A DNA stretch of 46,614 nucleotides from Saprospiraceae bacterium (GTDB lineage: Bacteria; Bacteroidota; Bacteroidia; Chitinophagales; Saprospiraceae). The DNA lies in contig JAHDES010000050.1 of assembly GCA_020628645.1 (NCBI GenBank), positions 1 to 46,614 of the forward strand, read 5' to 3'. A model generated the notes under the pieces. The model saw nothing but the letters and a program-made list of their open reading frames with translations, had not been told where the DNA came from and searched no databases. Positions within the stretch are counted from its first letter, which is position 1. Every line of letters begins with the position of its first letter. This document shows, one piece after another, positions 17,603 to 26,100 of this stretch. Made by a program: the position numbers and the translations under genes.

Positions 17603-18594
17603 AAAAATATAATAAGTTATTACAACGTCAAATTAACCGTAAATTAAAAGATACGACTAATTTATCTCCTGAACTATTGGATTTATTGGATACCATAAGT
17701 GCGTCTTATGATCATTATGAACGGGATCGACAAATCATCGATCGATCTATTGAATTAAGTTCTATTGAATTACAAGAATCTAATCAGGAAAATCTAAAAA
17801 CACAAGCTTTACTAGAAGCAAAAAATCGAGAACTTAGTCAATTCGTTACCATTGCATCACATGATTTAAAAACACCACTTCGTACCATACAATCTTTTAC
17901 CAATTTGTTATCCAATAAGTTAGAAGATTCTAATTGTGCTGATATTTCGGAATTTATCTATTATATCAAAGATGGTGTACAAACAATGAGTGAATTACTC
18001 GATGATTTACTCGTTTTTGCAATGGCAGGTAAAGAAATTCATTCGAGAGAAGAGATCGATGTCAATGCATTGATTCAGCATGTACTCCAACATCTTTATT
18101 TTGACATAAAAGAAACGGAAACAAAGCTATTTGTACAAGAAAATTTACCGATTGTACAAATTAATTATTCTCAAGGCTTACAGCTATTTCAAAATTTAAT
18201 TCATAATGCCATTAAATATCGATCAGAAGAAACGCCACAAATTCAAATAAAAGTAGAATATACAGAGGATCGTTGCATTTTTGCTATACAAGATAATGGC
18301 ATAGGAATAGAAGAAACATTTCAAAAAAGAATTTTTGATGGTTTTTATCAGTTAAATGGAAAGAAAGGAGTGAAAAATACAGGTTTAGGCTTGGCAATTT
18401 GTAAAAAAATAGTGGAAAGTTGGGGCGGAAATATTTGGTGTGAATCAAAGATGTATGAAGGAAGTATCTTTTATTTTTCTTTACCAATGGAGTGTTGTAT
18501 TGTTAAACATGAATATTCAAATAAGACGCAAGAAAAGTTGCAGCGAGAAAATATGATTGCATTACGACCGATTGCTCAACGAGCTATTGAATAA
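17599..18594 (+). CDS. Soluble sensor histidine kinase coupled to FIST protein
   Basis: A 331-residue cytoplasmic histidine kinase without membrane or PAS domains. Residues 1-80 are helical and probably coiled-coil. The phosphoacceptor His88 lies in SHDLKTPLRTIQSF. The ATPase domain has the N box IHNAIKYRS, G1 DNGIGI, the F box and G2 GLGLAICKKIV. About 40 basic and polar residues follow after the fold ends. The family (HisKA plus HATPase, phytochrome-like subgroup) usually carries fused sensor domains; here the sensor seems to be the separate FIST protein, whose gene overlaps by 4 bases. No response regulator is adjacent, so its partner is elsewhere. The 3' end overlaps the GH25 gene by 11 bases in antiparallel orientation. 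Confidence 0.92.
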   Translation: MKKYNKLLQRQINRKLKDTTNLSPELLDLLDTISASYDHYERDRQIIDRSIELSSIELQESNQENLKTQALLEAKNRELSQFVTIASHDLKTPLRTIQSFTNLLSNKLEDSNCADISEFIYYIKDGVQTMSELLDDLLVFAMAGKEIHSREEIDVNALIQHVLQHLYFDIKETETKLFVQENLPIVQINYSQGLQLFQNLIHNAIKYRSEETPQIQIKVEYTEDRCIFAIQDNGIGIEETFQKRIFDGFYQLNGKKGVKNTGLGLAICKKIVESWGGNIWCESKMYEGSIFYFSLPMECCIVKHEYSNKTQEKLQRENMIALRPIAQRAIE

Positions 18595-19291
18595 CACTTA
18601 ATAAGATTGGAGGTTGATAAGATAGTGCATCCAACTCATCTAATGAACCATAGAACACATTAAGATCCACATCTCCTTTTATTCCATTTACTCGACCTTT
18701 GTTTCCATATTGCCAAAAAATCCAAGAATTACCATAAGCTAATTGCGGTTTGAAGTGGTTGTATCTTGCTATCCAAATAGGGTAAGCGTCAAAATGACCT
18801 GCAATAAAACGACGATAAAAATTTAAATTGGTATAAATAATAGGTTGAATCTGATAATGTTCTTCGATAATATTAAGCCACTTTTGCACACCTTCTAAAA
18901 TTTCCATATCAGTACAGCCATCAATTACCTCTATATCCAATACAGGCGGTAGATCGCCATCTTGTAGCACTACTTCATCTATAAAATTTTGAGCTTGTAA
19001 AAGAGGATCTACTTTCGGACGAAAAAAATGATAAGCTCCTTTTTTGAGTTGTATACGTGCTAGTTCATTCCAATTATGGCAGTACAAGCTATCTTTAAAA
19101 GTAGCACCTTCTGTAGCTTTGATAAAAGAAAAGTGGAGATTTTGAACAGCTACAGTATCCCAATTTATTCTAGCTTGGTGGTGAGATATATCAATACCAT
19201 GTACCGCATAATGAGGCATACGCTCAGTTATGGGATTACAAGCTTGAAGGCTTAGGGTTAGTACAGTAAGTAGTATGGCAAATGCACGCAT
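18584..19291 (-). CDS. GH25 muramidase lipoprotein
   Basis: A 235-residue lipoprotein with a lysozyme (N-acetylmuramidase) domain of glycoside hydrolase family 25. The type II signal ends in LQAC with the lipidated Cys18. The catalytic fold begins HGIDISHHQ (Asp34) and carries the DxE pair in LDIEV (Asp119, Glu121), plus FIKATEG, GAYHFF, IIYTN and the WQYG end motif. All expected catalytic residues are present. It would cut peptidoglycan from the periplasmic face and probably aids wall remodelling. It is convergent with the kinase gene by 11 overlapping bases. Confidence 0.93.
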   Translation of the reverse strand: MRAFAILLTVLTLSLQACNPITERMPHYAVHGIDISHHQARINWDTVAVQNLHFSFIKATEGATFKDSLYCHNWNELARIQLKKGAYHFFRPKVDPLLQAQNFIDEVVLQDGDLPPVLDIEVIDGCTDMEILEGVQKWLNIIEEHYQIQPIIYTNLNFYRRFIAGHFDAYPIWIARYNHFKPQLAYGNSWIFWQYGNKGRVNGIKGDVDLNVFYGSLDELDALSYQPPILLSVIQ

Positions 19292-19504
19292 CTTATCGCT
19301 TCTAAACTCATCTTATTTTATTTCGATGAGAATATACAATTTATTACTTTTATAGGGATAACGCAAAAAAGTAGGAAAAATAATATTTTATTTCCTAAAT
19401 TTCACCAATTATCATTTTTACGACTTTTTACTCAACGAATGAACGCAAGAGGTGCAATGTTTTTTATATCAAAGCACTGTATTTGTAAAGTCAAGGAGTC
19501 TATT

Positions 19505-20839
19505 ATGAGAATCATACATTTCTTCTTTTTCGTTTTCTTTTTTTTGAATATAAATATTGATGCACAAACGATCCTCAAAAATGGATATTTTGAAGAATAC
19601 ACTTCTGCGCCTAATGATATTTCACAAATCAATTTAGCTAGACACTGGAAAGCCGTGTCTGTAACCGCCGATTTGTTTTGTGAGCCAGGCTTTTTTAATG
19701 TAGAAGCCTATGAAGGTGATTGTTATGCAGGTTTTGGTTTATGGTCAAGTACAGCACCTTATATTACAACAGAATCATTTAGTCAATTATTAGATACCCC
19801 TTTAAAAGCGGATACAGATTATTACATTCAATTTCATGCCGCTTATGCGTTTTGGTCGGCTGGTATTTGTTCATCTATCGAACTATTTGGCATGCTTTCC
19901 AATCCGTTCCCTTTAAATAATGAAGATAATTATGTAGGAAGCCAATTGGATGCAGAATTACTAGGTTCAACAGATGTCATTACTAATGTAGAGTGGGAAA
20001 AATTTAGTTTTTGTTTTCGACCCACAGAAAATCATCGGCATTTGATCTTTTCGGTTTCAGATAATTCTTGTGATCAATACTTTTATATTGATGCGATTGA
20101 AATTTATGAATTAGAACAAGAAAAATTCTTTGAAGATACTTTGAGTTTGTGTTATGGAGATACAATTTTACTAGGAACAGAGATTGATAATGCGAACTTT
20201 CAATGGAATGATGGTAGTACTAATGCAACGTTGGCAGTAACGGAACCTGGTGATTATTGGTGGCTGGTTGATACCGTTTGTGGCTTAGTATTGTCGGATT
20301 CCACGACCGTTTTGGATCATCGCATTTATTTGGAGGAAGGATTTCTAGGAGAAGATACAATTATTTGCCAAGATGAACCTCCGCTAATTGCTGTAAATAC
20401 TACTCAAGAAGAATTAAATTACTTTTGGTCAAATGGAGAAATGGAAGCGATGATTACAGCAACAAATGAAGGAAACTATTCTCTTACTGTAGAAAAAGGA
20501 GATTGCTTTATTATAGATGATATTCAAATAGACTTTATTTCTTGTGAACCCTGTACTTTTTATTTGCCTAATGCTTTTTCACCTAATTTTGATGGAATCA
20601 ATGATGAGTTTCGAGCTTATTCCAATTGTAATATTTTAACTTATTCCCTTCAAATATTTGATCGCTGGGGAACTTTAGTATTTGAAAGCAGAAATATAGT
20701 AGATGGATGGGACGGTCGAGGACGAGACGGAAAAATAATGACCGATCAAGTATTGGCGTATGTATTACAATATGAAGCAGAAGAATTCGGAGAGCGTATA
20801 CAAGGAATTGAATCTGGAGATGTAGCTTTGATTAAATGA
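19505..20839 (+). CDS. Secreted protein with T9SS type B (gliding CHU_C) sorting domain
   Basis: A 444-residue exported protein. The ATG at 19505 starts a strong signal peptide (Phe-rich, ending N-I-D-A-Q); an ATG at 19439 would add 22 residues before it and is unlikely. The first half resembles a carbohydrate-binding or concanavalin-like beta-sandwich with several Cys and Trp. The middle holds Ig-like repeats with a recurring D-T-x-x-L-CYGDT / D-T-I-I-CQDE pattern followed by FQW- and YFW-type strands, as in PKD/Ig domains of gliding surface proteins. The C-terminal 85 residues are a type B sorting domain (LPNAFSPNFDGINDEF, IFDRWGTLVFES, GWDGRGRDG). It is exported by T9SS and kept on the cell surface. 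Confidence 0.85.
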   Translation: MRIIHFFFFVFFFLNINIDAQTILKNGYFEEYTSAPNDISQINLARHWKAVSVTADLFCEPGFFNVEAYEGDCYAGFGLWSSTAPYITTESFSQLLDTPLKADTDYYIQFHAAYAFWSAGICSSIELFGMLSNPFPLNNEDNYVGSQLDAELLGSTDVITNVEWEKFSFCFRPTENHRHLIFSVSDNSCDQYFYIDAIEIYELEQEKFFEDTLSLCYGDTILLGTEIDNANFQWNDGSTNATLAVTEPGDYWWLVDTVCGLVLSDSTTVLDHRIYLEEGFLGEDTIICQDEPPLIAVNTTQEELNYFWSNGEMEAMITATNEGNYSLTVEKGDCFIIDDIQIDFISCEPCTFYLPNAFSPNFDGINDEFRAYSNCNILTYSLQIFDRWGTLVFESRNIVDGWDGRGRDGKIMTDQVLAYVLQYEAEEFGERIQGIESGDVALIK

Positions 20840-20950
20840 TAACACTAAAAGTGAAATACAAGATAAATACAAAGACCAAGAATACATTCAAAAAATATTC
20901 GCTAAAAATTCGTGCATTCGTGGTTTAAGTAAAAATGTTTTGTATTCTGA

Positions 20951-20975
20951 TAAAAAAGCGGCTCACCTGTGTGCC
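20951..20975 (-). terminator. Second, weaker terminator copy
   Basis: Hairpin GGCTCAC/GTGTGCC with one T-T mismatch, followed on the minus strand by six T (20952-20957). It lies downstream of the main sigma factor terminator and shares its T-rich end by exact duplication. Confidence 0.5.
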
Positions 20976-20990
20976 ACGAAATATAATGAG

Positions 20991-21028
20991 ATAAAAAAGC
21001 GGCTCAATAGATTAATTCTATTGAGCCG
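20991..21028 (-). terminator. Intrinsic terminator of the sigma factor gene
   Basis: An 11-bp perfect stem (CGGCTCAATAG at 21000-21010 and CTATTGAGCCG at 21018-21028), read on the minus strand, runs into six T (20993-20998). It ends the sigma factor transcript. Confidence 0.85.
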
Positions 21029-21094
21029 ACCAGCAAGTCTAACTGCTGCGTTTACTTTCAAAAAGACGGTTATAATTTGGATAGGGATGAGGGC

Positions 21095-21679
21095 TTACTT
21101 TAAGAGCGATACTTCTTGCTCTTCTACCATTTTACGGATGTTGATTAAAGCATAACGCATACGCCCTAAAGCAGTATTGATACTTACCCGTGTTAATTGG
21201 GAAATTTCTTTAAAACTCATATCCGCATAGTGACGTAAGATCACCACTTCACGTTGTTCTGGAGGTAATTTGTCCACTAATTTACGAATTTTCTGGTGCG
21301 TTTGACTTTTGATTAGATTTTGCTCTGCATTAGTTTCTGATGATTGTAATACATCAAAGATATCAAAGGTATCAGTTGGTGAAACTGTTGGACGACGTTT
21401 CACGCGACGGAAATAATCGACACACATATTGTAAGAAATACGCATGGCCCACTGCACAAATTTGCCTTCGTGGTTGTATTTACCTTTACGTAAAGTATCA
21501 ATAATTTTGATAAATACTTCTTGAAAGATATCTTCTGCAAGAGCAGTATCTTTTACAAATAAATAAATAGAAGTATAGATTTTTTGCTTGTGTCGAGAAA
21601 GTAATTCTTCGAAAGCGCGCTCGTCTCCGTCTAAATATCGAGCAATGAGTTGTTGATCATTAAGCAGCGTAACTTGCAT
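21095..21679 (-). CDS. ECF-type RNA polymerase sigma factor
   Basis: A 194-residue sigma factor. Region 2 carries AFEELLSRHKQKIY and AEDIFQEVFIKIIDTL, which bind core polymerase and the -10/-7 element, followed by the WAMRISYNMCVDYFRR helix. Region 4 holds LPPEQREVVILRHYADMSF and KEISQLTRVSINTALGRM, the -35/-33 helix-turn-helix. This SINTALGRMRYAL form is common and strongly conserved across Bacteroidota. No anti-sigma gene is adjacent, so its control is not evident. It has its own terminator (20991-21028). Confidence 0.92.
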   Translation of the reverse strand: MQVTLLNDQQLIARYLDGDERAFEELLSRHKQKIYTSIYLFVKDTALAEDIFQEVFIKIIDTLRKGKYNHEGKFVQWAMRISYNMCVDYFRRVKRRPTVSPTDTFDIFDVLQSSETNAEQNLIKSQTHQKIRKLVDKLPPEQREVVILRHYADMSFKEISQLTRVSINTALGRMRYALINIRKMVEEQEVSLLK

Positions 21680-22236
21680 AACTATAGTATTTTATTAGTA
21701 TGAATAAAATATTTAAGTGTAGAAGTTTGCTACTATAGACGAATTATTTTGGTAAGTAAATTAAAGTTGATTTTACTATTAACTAGCAATTATGATTCCA
21801 AAATAGGGGTTTATTTCCTAGGAATCCACCTTTTTAAGTTTCTTAACACTTTTTTAACTGATTAAAATTTACTTTCATACAATATTTCCGAACGCTCGTT
21901 CGTGTATAACTCTCTGATTCTTTAGTTTATAACAAGCAAACCTATTTACTCCCTACCTTCATATTGAAATAATTTTATTCTTCTTTCCTTTTTTATCATA
22001 AAAATCAACTGTACTTCCGTATTTTTGTTTTCTTCTTAAAAGGGGCTATCGAAAAACGTAGTTTTATTTTTTATGTCACCAAATAAAATCCTGAACGATA
22101 CTCGAAGTTTCCTAACTTCGAGAAAATATCCTGCAAGTTTCCAACTTGCCATAGAAAATAAATCTTAACTTTTTTAGACAACTCCTATAAAACAGCAGGA
22201 CAAATTCATTATCAAATTTTGTCTAACTTCTTAATC
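21680..22236. other. Intergenic region of 557 bases
   Basis: No gene is seen. It holds a CGAAC-GCTC-GTTCG dyad at 21889-21902, resembling operators bound by TetR-type repressors, and a MITE-like element with two small palindromes at 22041-22186. Confidence 0.6.
22041..22186. mobile_element. MITE-like element with two internal palindromes (candidate)
   Basis: Its ends AGGGGCTATCGAAAAA (22041-22056) and TTTTTAGACAACTCCT (22171-22186) are imperfect inverted repeats, 12 of 16 positions matching. Inside lie CTCGAAGTT-TCCT-AACTTCGAG (22101-22122) and GCAAGTT-TCC-AACTTGC (22133-22149), which share AAGTTTCC. Target duplication is not clear (TAAA-like on both sides). No coding capacity. Its nature as a mobile repeat needs genome copies to confirm. 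Confidence 0.4.
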
Positions 22237-25074
22237 ATGAGTAATACTACAAGTGCAACGCCTCCGACTGTCGAAAAATTCAAAGACAGCATTCACATCA
22301 AAGGGGCTAGAGGAAACAATCTCAAAAACATAGATTTAGTTATTCCAAAGAATAAATTGGTCGTAGTAACAGGTGTTTCGGGTTCTGGGAAATCTTCAAT
22401 TACCATGGATACGCTTTTTGCAGAAGGACAACGTCGTTATGTGGAAAGTTTGTCTTCTTATGCGCGTCAGTTTTTAATGCGGATGAAAAAACCAGAGGTG
22501 GATTACATCAAAGGTATTTGTCCAGCTATTGCGATTGAACAAAAAGTGAGTACCCGAAATGCACGATCTACAGTAGGGACATTAACGGAGATTTATGATT
22601 ATTTGCGTTTGTTGTTTGCGCGTATCGGAAAAACTTATTCTCCCATTTCAGGCGAATTGGTTCGTAAACATCAAGTGACGGATGTTACCGATTATATTCA
22701 TTCCTTTGAAGAAGGAACGAAAGTGCAGTTATTCATTCCATTGCAACAAAAATATAAAGAACGTCTTCTACAACAAGAATTTAATTTATTGCTCCAAAAA
22801 GGATATACCCGTGTTTATTATAAAAACACCCTAAATCGGATTGAGGATTTAATTGATGCCAATGTCATTGATTTAGAAAAAGCAGTGAGTGAATATGCAG
22901 AAGAAGATATTCGTATTTTAATAGATCGCTTTGTGGTGAAACAAGAAGATGAAGAAAATGCAAAACGGATAGCCGATTCTGTACAAACGGCATTTTATGA
23001 AAGTGAAGGTGATTGTATTGTAGATATTATGGAAAAGGAAGAAACGTCTTTTAATAATCGCTTTGAATTAGATGGCATGCGTTTCTTGGAACCCACCCCT
23101 CAATTATTCAATTACAATAATCCTTATGGAGCTTGCCCTCGCTGTGAAGGTTTTGGAAAAATTATGGGCATTGATGCCAAAAAAGTAATTCCTGATCCTT
23201 CCAAATCAGTGTATGAAGGGGCAATTGCTTGTTGGAAAGGAGAAAAACATGGTCGATGGCTAAGCAAACTTATTGAAAATGCCCATCATTTTGATTTTCC
23301 AGTACATACGCCTTATCAAGATTTAGACAAAGCTCAACAAAAATTACTTTGGAAAGGGAATCGCTATTTCAAAGGAATTGATGCCTTCTTTGGGGAACTA
23401 GAAGAAAAAATGTACAAAATCCAGAATCGGGTCATGATGGCGCGTTATCGAGGACGTACAACTTGTAATACTTGTGATGGGGGACGCTTGCGCGAAGAAG
23501 CGACTTATGTTAAAGTAGCGAGTAAATCCATTCCTGACTTGGTGGAATACCCAATAGAAGACTTATTAGAATTCTTTTCTAAACTTGAATTGAGTGATTT
23601 TGATCAAAAAGTAGCGAAGCGATTAATGATTGAAATTACCAATCGACTTCATTTTATGCAAGATGTCGGTTTGAATTATTTAACCTTAAATCGAATTTCT
23701 TCTACACTAAGTGGGGGAGAGACCCAACGCATCAATCTTACTCGAACCTTAGGGAGTAATCTCACTAGTAGTATGTATATTTTAGATGAACCGAGTGTCG
23801 GCTTGCATCCTAGAGATACCAATCGCTTGGTGAGCGTATTAAAAAACCTTCGCGATTTAGGAAATACAGTGATTGTTGTCGAACATGAAGAAGATGTGAT
23901 CAAAAATGCAGATTATTTGATTGATATTGGCCCGCGTGCAGGTATACATGGAGGAGAAGTCGTTTTTGCAGGGCCATATTCTGATATCTACGAAGAAGCA
24001 ACGGAAAGTTTGACCACCAAATATATGAGTGATCGGATGCAAATTCCTGTACCCATTGGTCGCCGTCGCATTTCAGATAGTATTTACATCAAAGGAGCAA
24101 AACAACATAATCTTAAAGACATAGATGCGCGTTTTCCTTTGAATACACTAACTGTAGTTACAGGCGTGTCGGGTTCTGGAAAAACCACTTTGGTGAAACA
24201 AATTCTCTATCCAGCTATAAAGAAACATTTAGGTGAAAATACACCAATGGCACCTGGTTTACATTCGGAATTAACAGGAGATTTAAGTCGGATCACGGCT
24301 GTAGAGATGATTAATCAAAATCCAATTGGGAAATCTTCTCGCTCCAATCCTGTAACTTATGTAAAGGCTTATGATACCATTCGGAATTTAATGACGAGTC
24401 AACAATTATCTAAAATTCGTGGCTTCAAACCCAAGCATTTTTCTTTCAATGTAGAAGGTGGACGCTGCGAAAGTTGTAAAGGAGATGGGGAGCAAGTGAT
24501 TGAAATGCAGTTCTTGGCAGATGTTCGCTTGACCTGTGAAGAATGTAAAGGACAACGCTTTAAGCAAGAAGTTTTAGATGTACAATATAAAGGAAAAAAC
24601 ATCTTTGAAATTCTCAATTTAAGTATCGAAGAGGCGCTTGACTTTTTTGCAGATGCAAAAGATGTGGTGAATAAAATTCGTCCCTTGAATGATGTTGGTT
24701 TAGGGTATATCAAATTAGGACAATCTTCTAGTACATTATCGGGTGGAGAGGCGCAGCGCGTGAAATTAGCTTCTTTCCTGGTAAAAGAACGCACCTCTGA
24801 AAAAATCCTTTTCATCTTTGATGAACCGACGACGGGGCTTCATTTTCATGATATTCAAAAACTCTTAGATGCGCTCAATGCTTTGGTAGAAAAAGGGCAT
24901 ACCGTTTTAGTGGTCGAACACAATATGGAAGTCATTAAATCAGCAGATTGGGTGGTTGACCTTGGTCCAGGTGGTGGTAGACATGGCGGAAATTTAGTTT
25001 TTCAAGGAACGCCTGAAGATTTAGCTAAGGTCGCGGCATCATATACAGGACAGTTTTTGAAGGAGAAGTTGTAA
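22237..25074 (+). CDS. uvrA: UvrA-type excision nuclease ATPase paralogue
   Basis: A 945-residue UvrA-family protein with two ABC ATPase modules. The first Walker A is GVSGSGKSS, followed by [18 protein letters not shown] and a signature LSGGETQRI; the second is GVSGSGKTT with LSGGEAQRV. Zinc sites [15 protein letters not shown] and [14 protein letters not shown] are intact. The region matching the UvrB-binding domain is unusual: where UvrA reads an RKG-x-H-x-x-L-F pattern and an R-x-D-G-E pattern, this protein reads [14 protein letters not shown] and [11 protein letters not shown]. The paralogue at 40275 keeps those motifs. This protein may not act with UvrB in the usual way. The TTG at 22219 would add only 6 residues. 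The upstream region has a MITE-like element. Confidence 0.9.
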   Translation: MSNTTSATPPTVEKFKDSIHIKGARGNNLKNIDLVIPKNKLVVVTGVSGSGKSSITMDTLFAEGQRRYVESLSSYARQFLMRMKKPEVDYIKGICPAIAIEQKVSTRNARSTVGTLTEIYDYLRLLFARIGKTYSPISGELVRKHQVTDVTDYIHSFEEGTKVQLFIPLQQKYKERLLQQEFNLLLQKGYTRVYYKNTLNRIEDLIDANVIDLEKAVSEYAEEDIRILIDRFVVKQEDEENAKRIADSVQTAFYESEGDCIVDIMEKEETSFNNRFELDGMRFLEPTPQLFNYNNPYGACPRCEGFGKIMGIDAKKVIPDPSKSVYEGAIACWKGEKHGRWLSKLIENAHHFDFPVHTPYQDLDKAQQKLLWKGNRYFKGIDAFFGELEEKMYKIQNRVMMARYRGRTTCNTCDGGRLREEATYVKVASKSIPDLVEYPIEDLLEFFSKLELSDFDQKVAKRLMIEITNRLHFMQDVGLNYLTLNRISSTLSGGETQRINLTRTLGSNLTSSMYILDEPSVGLHPRDTNRLVSVLKNLRDLGNTVIVVEHEEDVIKNADYLIDIGPRAGIHGGEVVFAGPYSDIYEEATESLTTKYMSDRMQIPVPIGRRRISDSIYIKGAKQHNLKDIDARFPLNTLTVVTGVSGSGKTTLVKQILYPAIKKHLGENTPMAPGLHSELTGDLSRITAVEMINQNPIGKSSRSNPVTYVKAYDTIRNLMTSQQLSKIRGFKPKHFSFNVEGGRCESCKGDGEQVIEMQFLADVRLTCEECKGQRFKQEVLDVQYKGKNIFEILNLSIEEALDFFADAKDVVNKIRPLNDVGLGYIKLGQSSSTLSGGEAQRVKLASFLVKERTSEKILFIFDEPTTGLHFHDIQKLLDALNALVEKGHTVLVVEHNMEVIKSADWVVDLGPGGGRHGGNLVFQGTPEDLAKVAASYTGQFLKEKL

Positions 25075-25190
25075 GAAAAATTAAGTTTTAAAGTCTATTT
25101 AAATTACTTTTTTAAAAAAAGCATAGGGGATTTTTGTCTTAAAATTGTTTTAATAGTGAAAGCAATTAACGCACAAAAACACTTTAAATC

Positions 25191-26033
25191 ATGATGAACT
25201 TAAAAATAGGCTTTTCGATTTTATTGTTGACTTTATTGATGTCTTGTAACAAAGATGAAGATTTGACTAATATGCCAGTTGATGCAGGAAACGATCCTAA
25301 TTTTACAATTGAATCCAATCCCAATACAGACTTCTCTAGTTTTAATCGAAGAGTAAATGTGTTTGGTATTCATATTTATGCTGTTCCTCAAGTAGAGGAT
25401 AACAAACTACTACATGCTGCTAATGTAATGGCACAATATTTAGATAATGATGAAGATGGGAATCCCGATAATCAAGTTGTATTAGATCGAATGCTTGAGG
25501 AAGAAGCCTTTATGGTGATGTGGAAAAAAGAAAATGATTTATCGGATTTTCCAAATGTTGGAACAGGACAAGACTTGGGAAATGATGAAACGAATCCTTC
25601 CTACATATCGAGTGGTAAAACAGGTCGGTTTGATGCTTCCTTAGAAGAGGTGTTTCATATTATTACACATGCTGGTTATTCTAAGGTATATCCTGATATT
25701 TTTGGAGAAATGAAAGGTTCTCAGATTGCAAATGCAATGGATATTGCACGAGGCGGGCAATTCACATCAGTGCCCAACTCTTATCCTTCGGGTGCATGGT
25801 ATACGTATGATGATACAACTTGCGATTATAACTGCCAAGTTACAGAATATTTCTACTGGGCAATCACTTCTATATTGGGGGCACAAGAAAATCGCTTAGA
25901 TGAAATCGACCAAGAATGGCGATTGAACACAAGAGAAAAAGTAGAAAATCAAGATCCTACAATAGTTGAATTATTGACGAATCCTCAATATGCTTTTCCT
26001 ACAATAATACCCGATGGAAGTTATAGAAGATAA
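25191..26033 (+). CDS. Hypothetical lipoprotein with Ca-binding loop and histidine motif
   Basis: A 280-residue lipoprotein (lipobox LLMSC, lipidated Cys near residue 19). Its mature part has a DNDEDGNPDN loop (near residue 85), typical of calcium-binding EF-hand-like or thrombospondin type 3 sites, and a later EEVFHIITHAGY segment that could be a metal site. Two Cys pairs in CDYNCQ may form a disulphide. Similar proteins of unknown role are common in Bacteroidota. The second Met is an alternative start. It follows uvrA by 116 bases and is convergent with the PBP gene. Confidence 0.7.
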   Translation: MMNLKIGFSILLLTLLMSCNKDEDLTNMPVDAGNDPNFTIESNPNTDFSSFNRRVNVFGIHIYAVPQVEDNKLLHAANVMAQYLDNDEDGNPDNQVVLDRMLEEEAFMVMWKKENDLSDFPNVGTGQDLGNDETNPSYISSGKTGRFDASLEEVFHIITHAGYSKVYPDIFGEMKGSQIANAMDIARGGQFTSVPNSYPSGAWYTYDDTTCDYNCQVTEYFYWAITSILGAQENRLDEIDQEWRLNTREKVENQDPTIVELLTNPQYAFPTIIPDGSYRR

Positions 26034-26100
26034 TGCTATGTCTCGTATAGACAAATTACGCAATCAATAAATAATTCCGCAATTTTAGTGCTGAAGGATT

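Larger units (their letters stand above)
20840..21094. other. Intergenic region with duplicated terminator block
   Basis: Between the convergent type B cargo and sigma factor genes. It contains two copies of ATTCGTG (20908-20923) and a 17-bp exact direct repeat, GATAAAAAAGCGGCTCA, at 20949-20965 and 20990-21006, each forming the T-rich end of a minus-strand terminator. Confidence 0.7.

Noticed and set aside
19372-19397. Hairpin TAGGAAA...TTTCCTA between the GH25 and type B genes
   Set aside because: The 7-bp stem is AT-rich, lacks a T-run and lies between divergent genes; no function can be supported.
24399-24815. 138-residue minus-strand frame inside the first uvrA
   Set aside because: It is antisense to the second ATPase module of uvrA, whose motifs are intact, and has no recognisable features.
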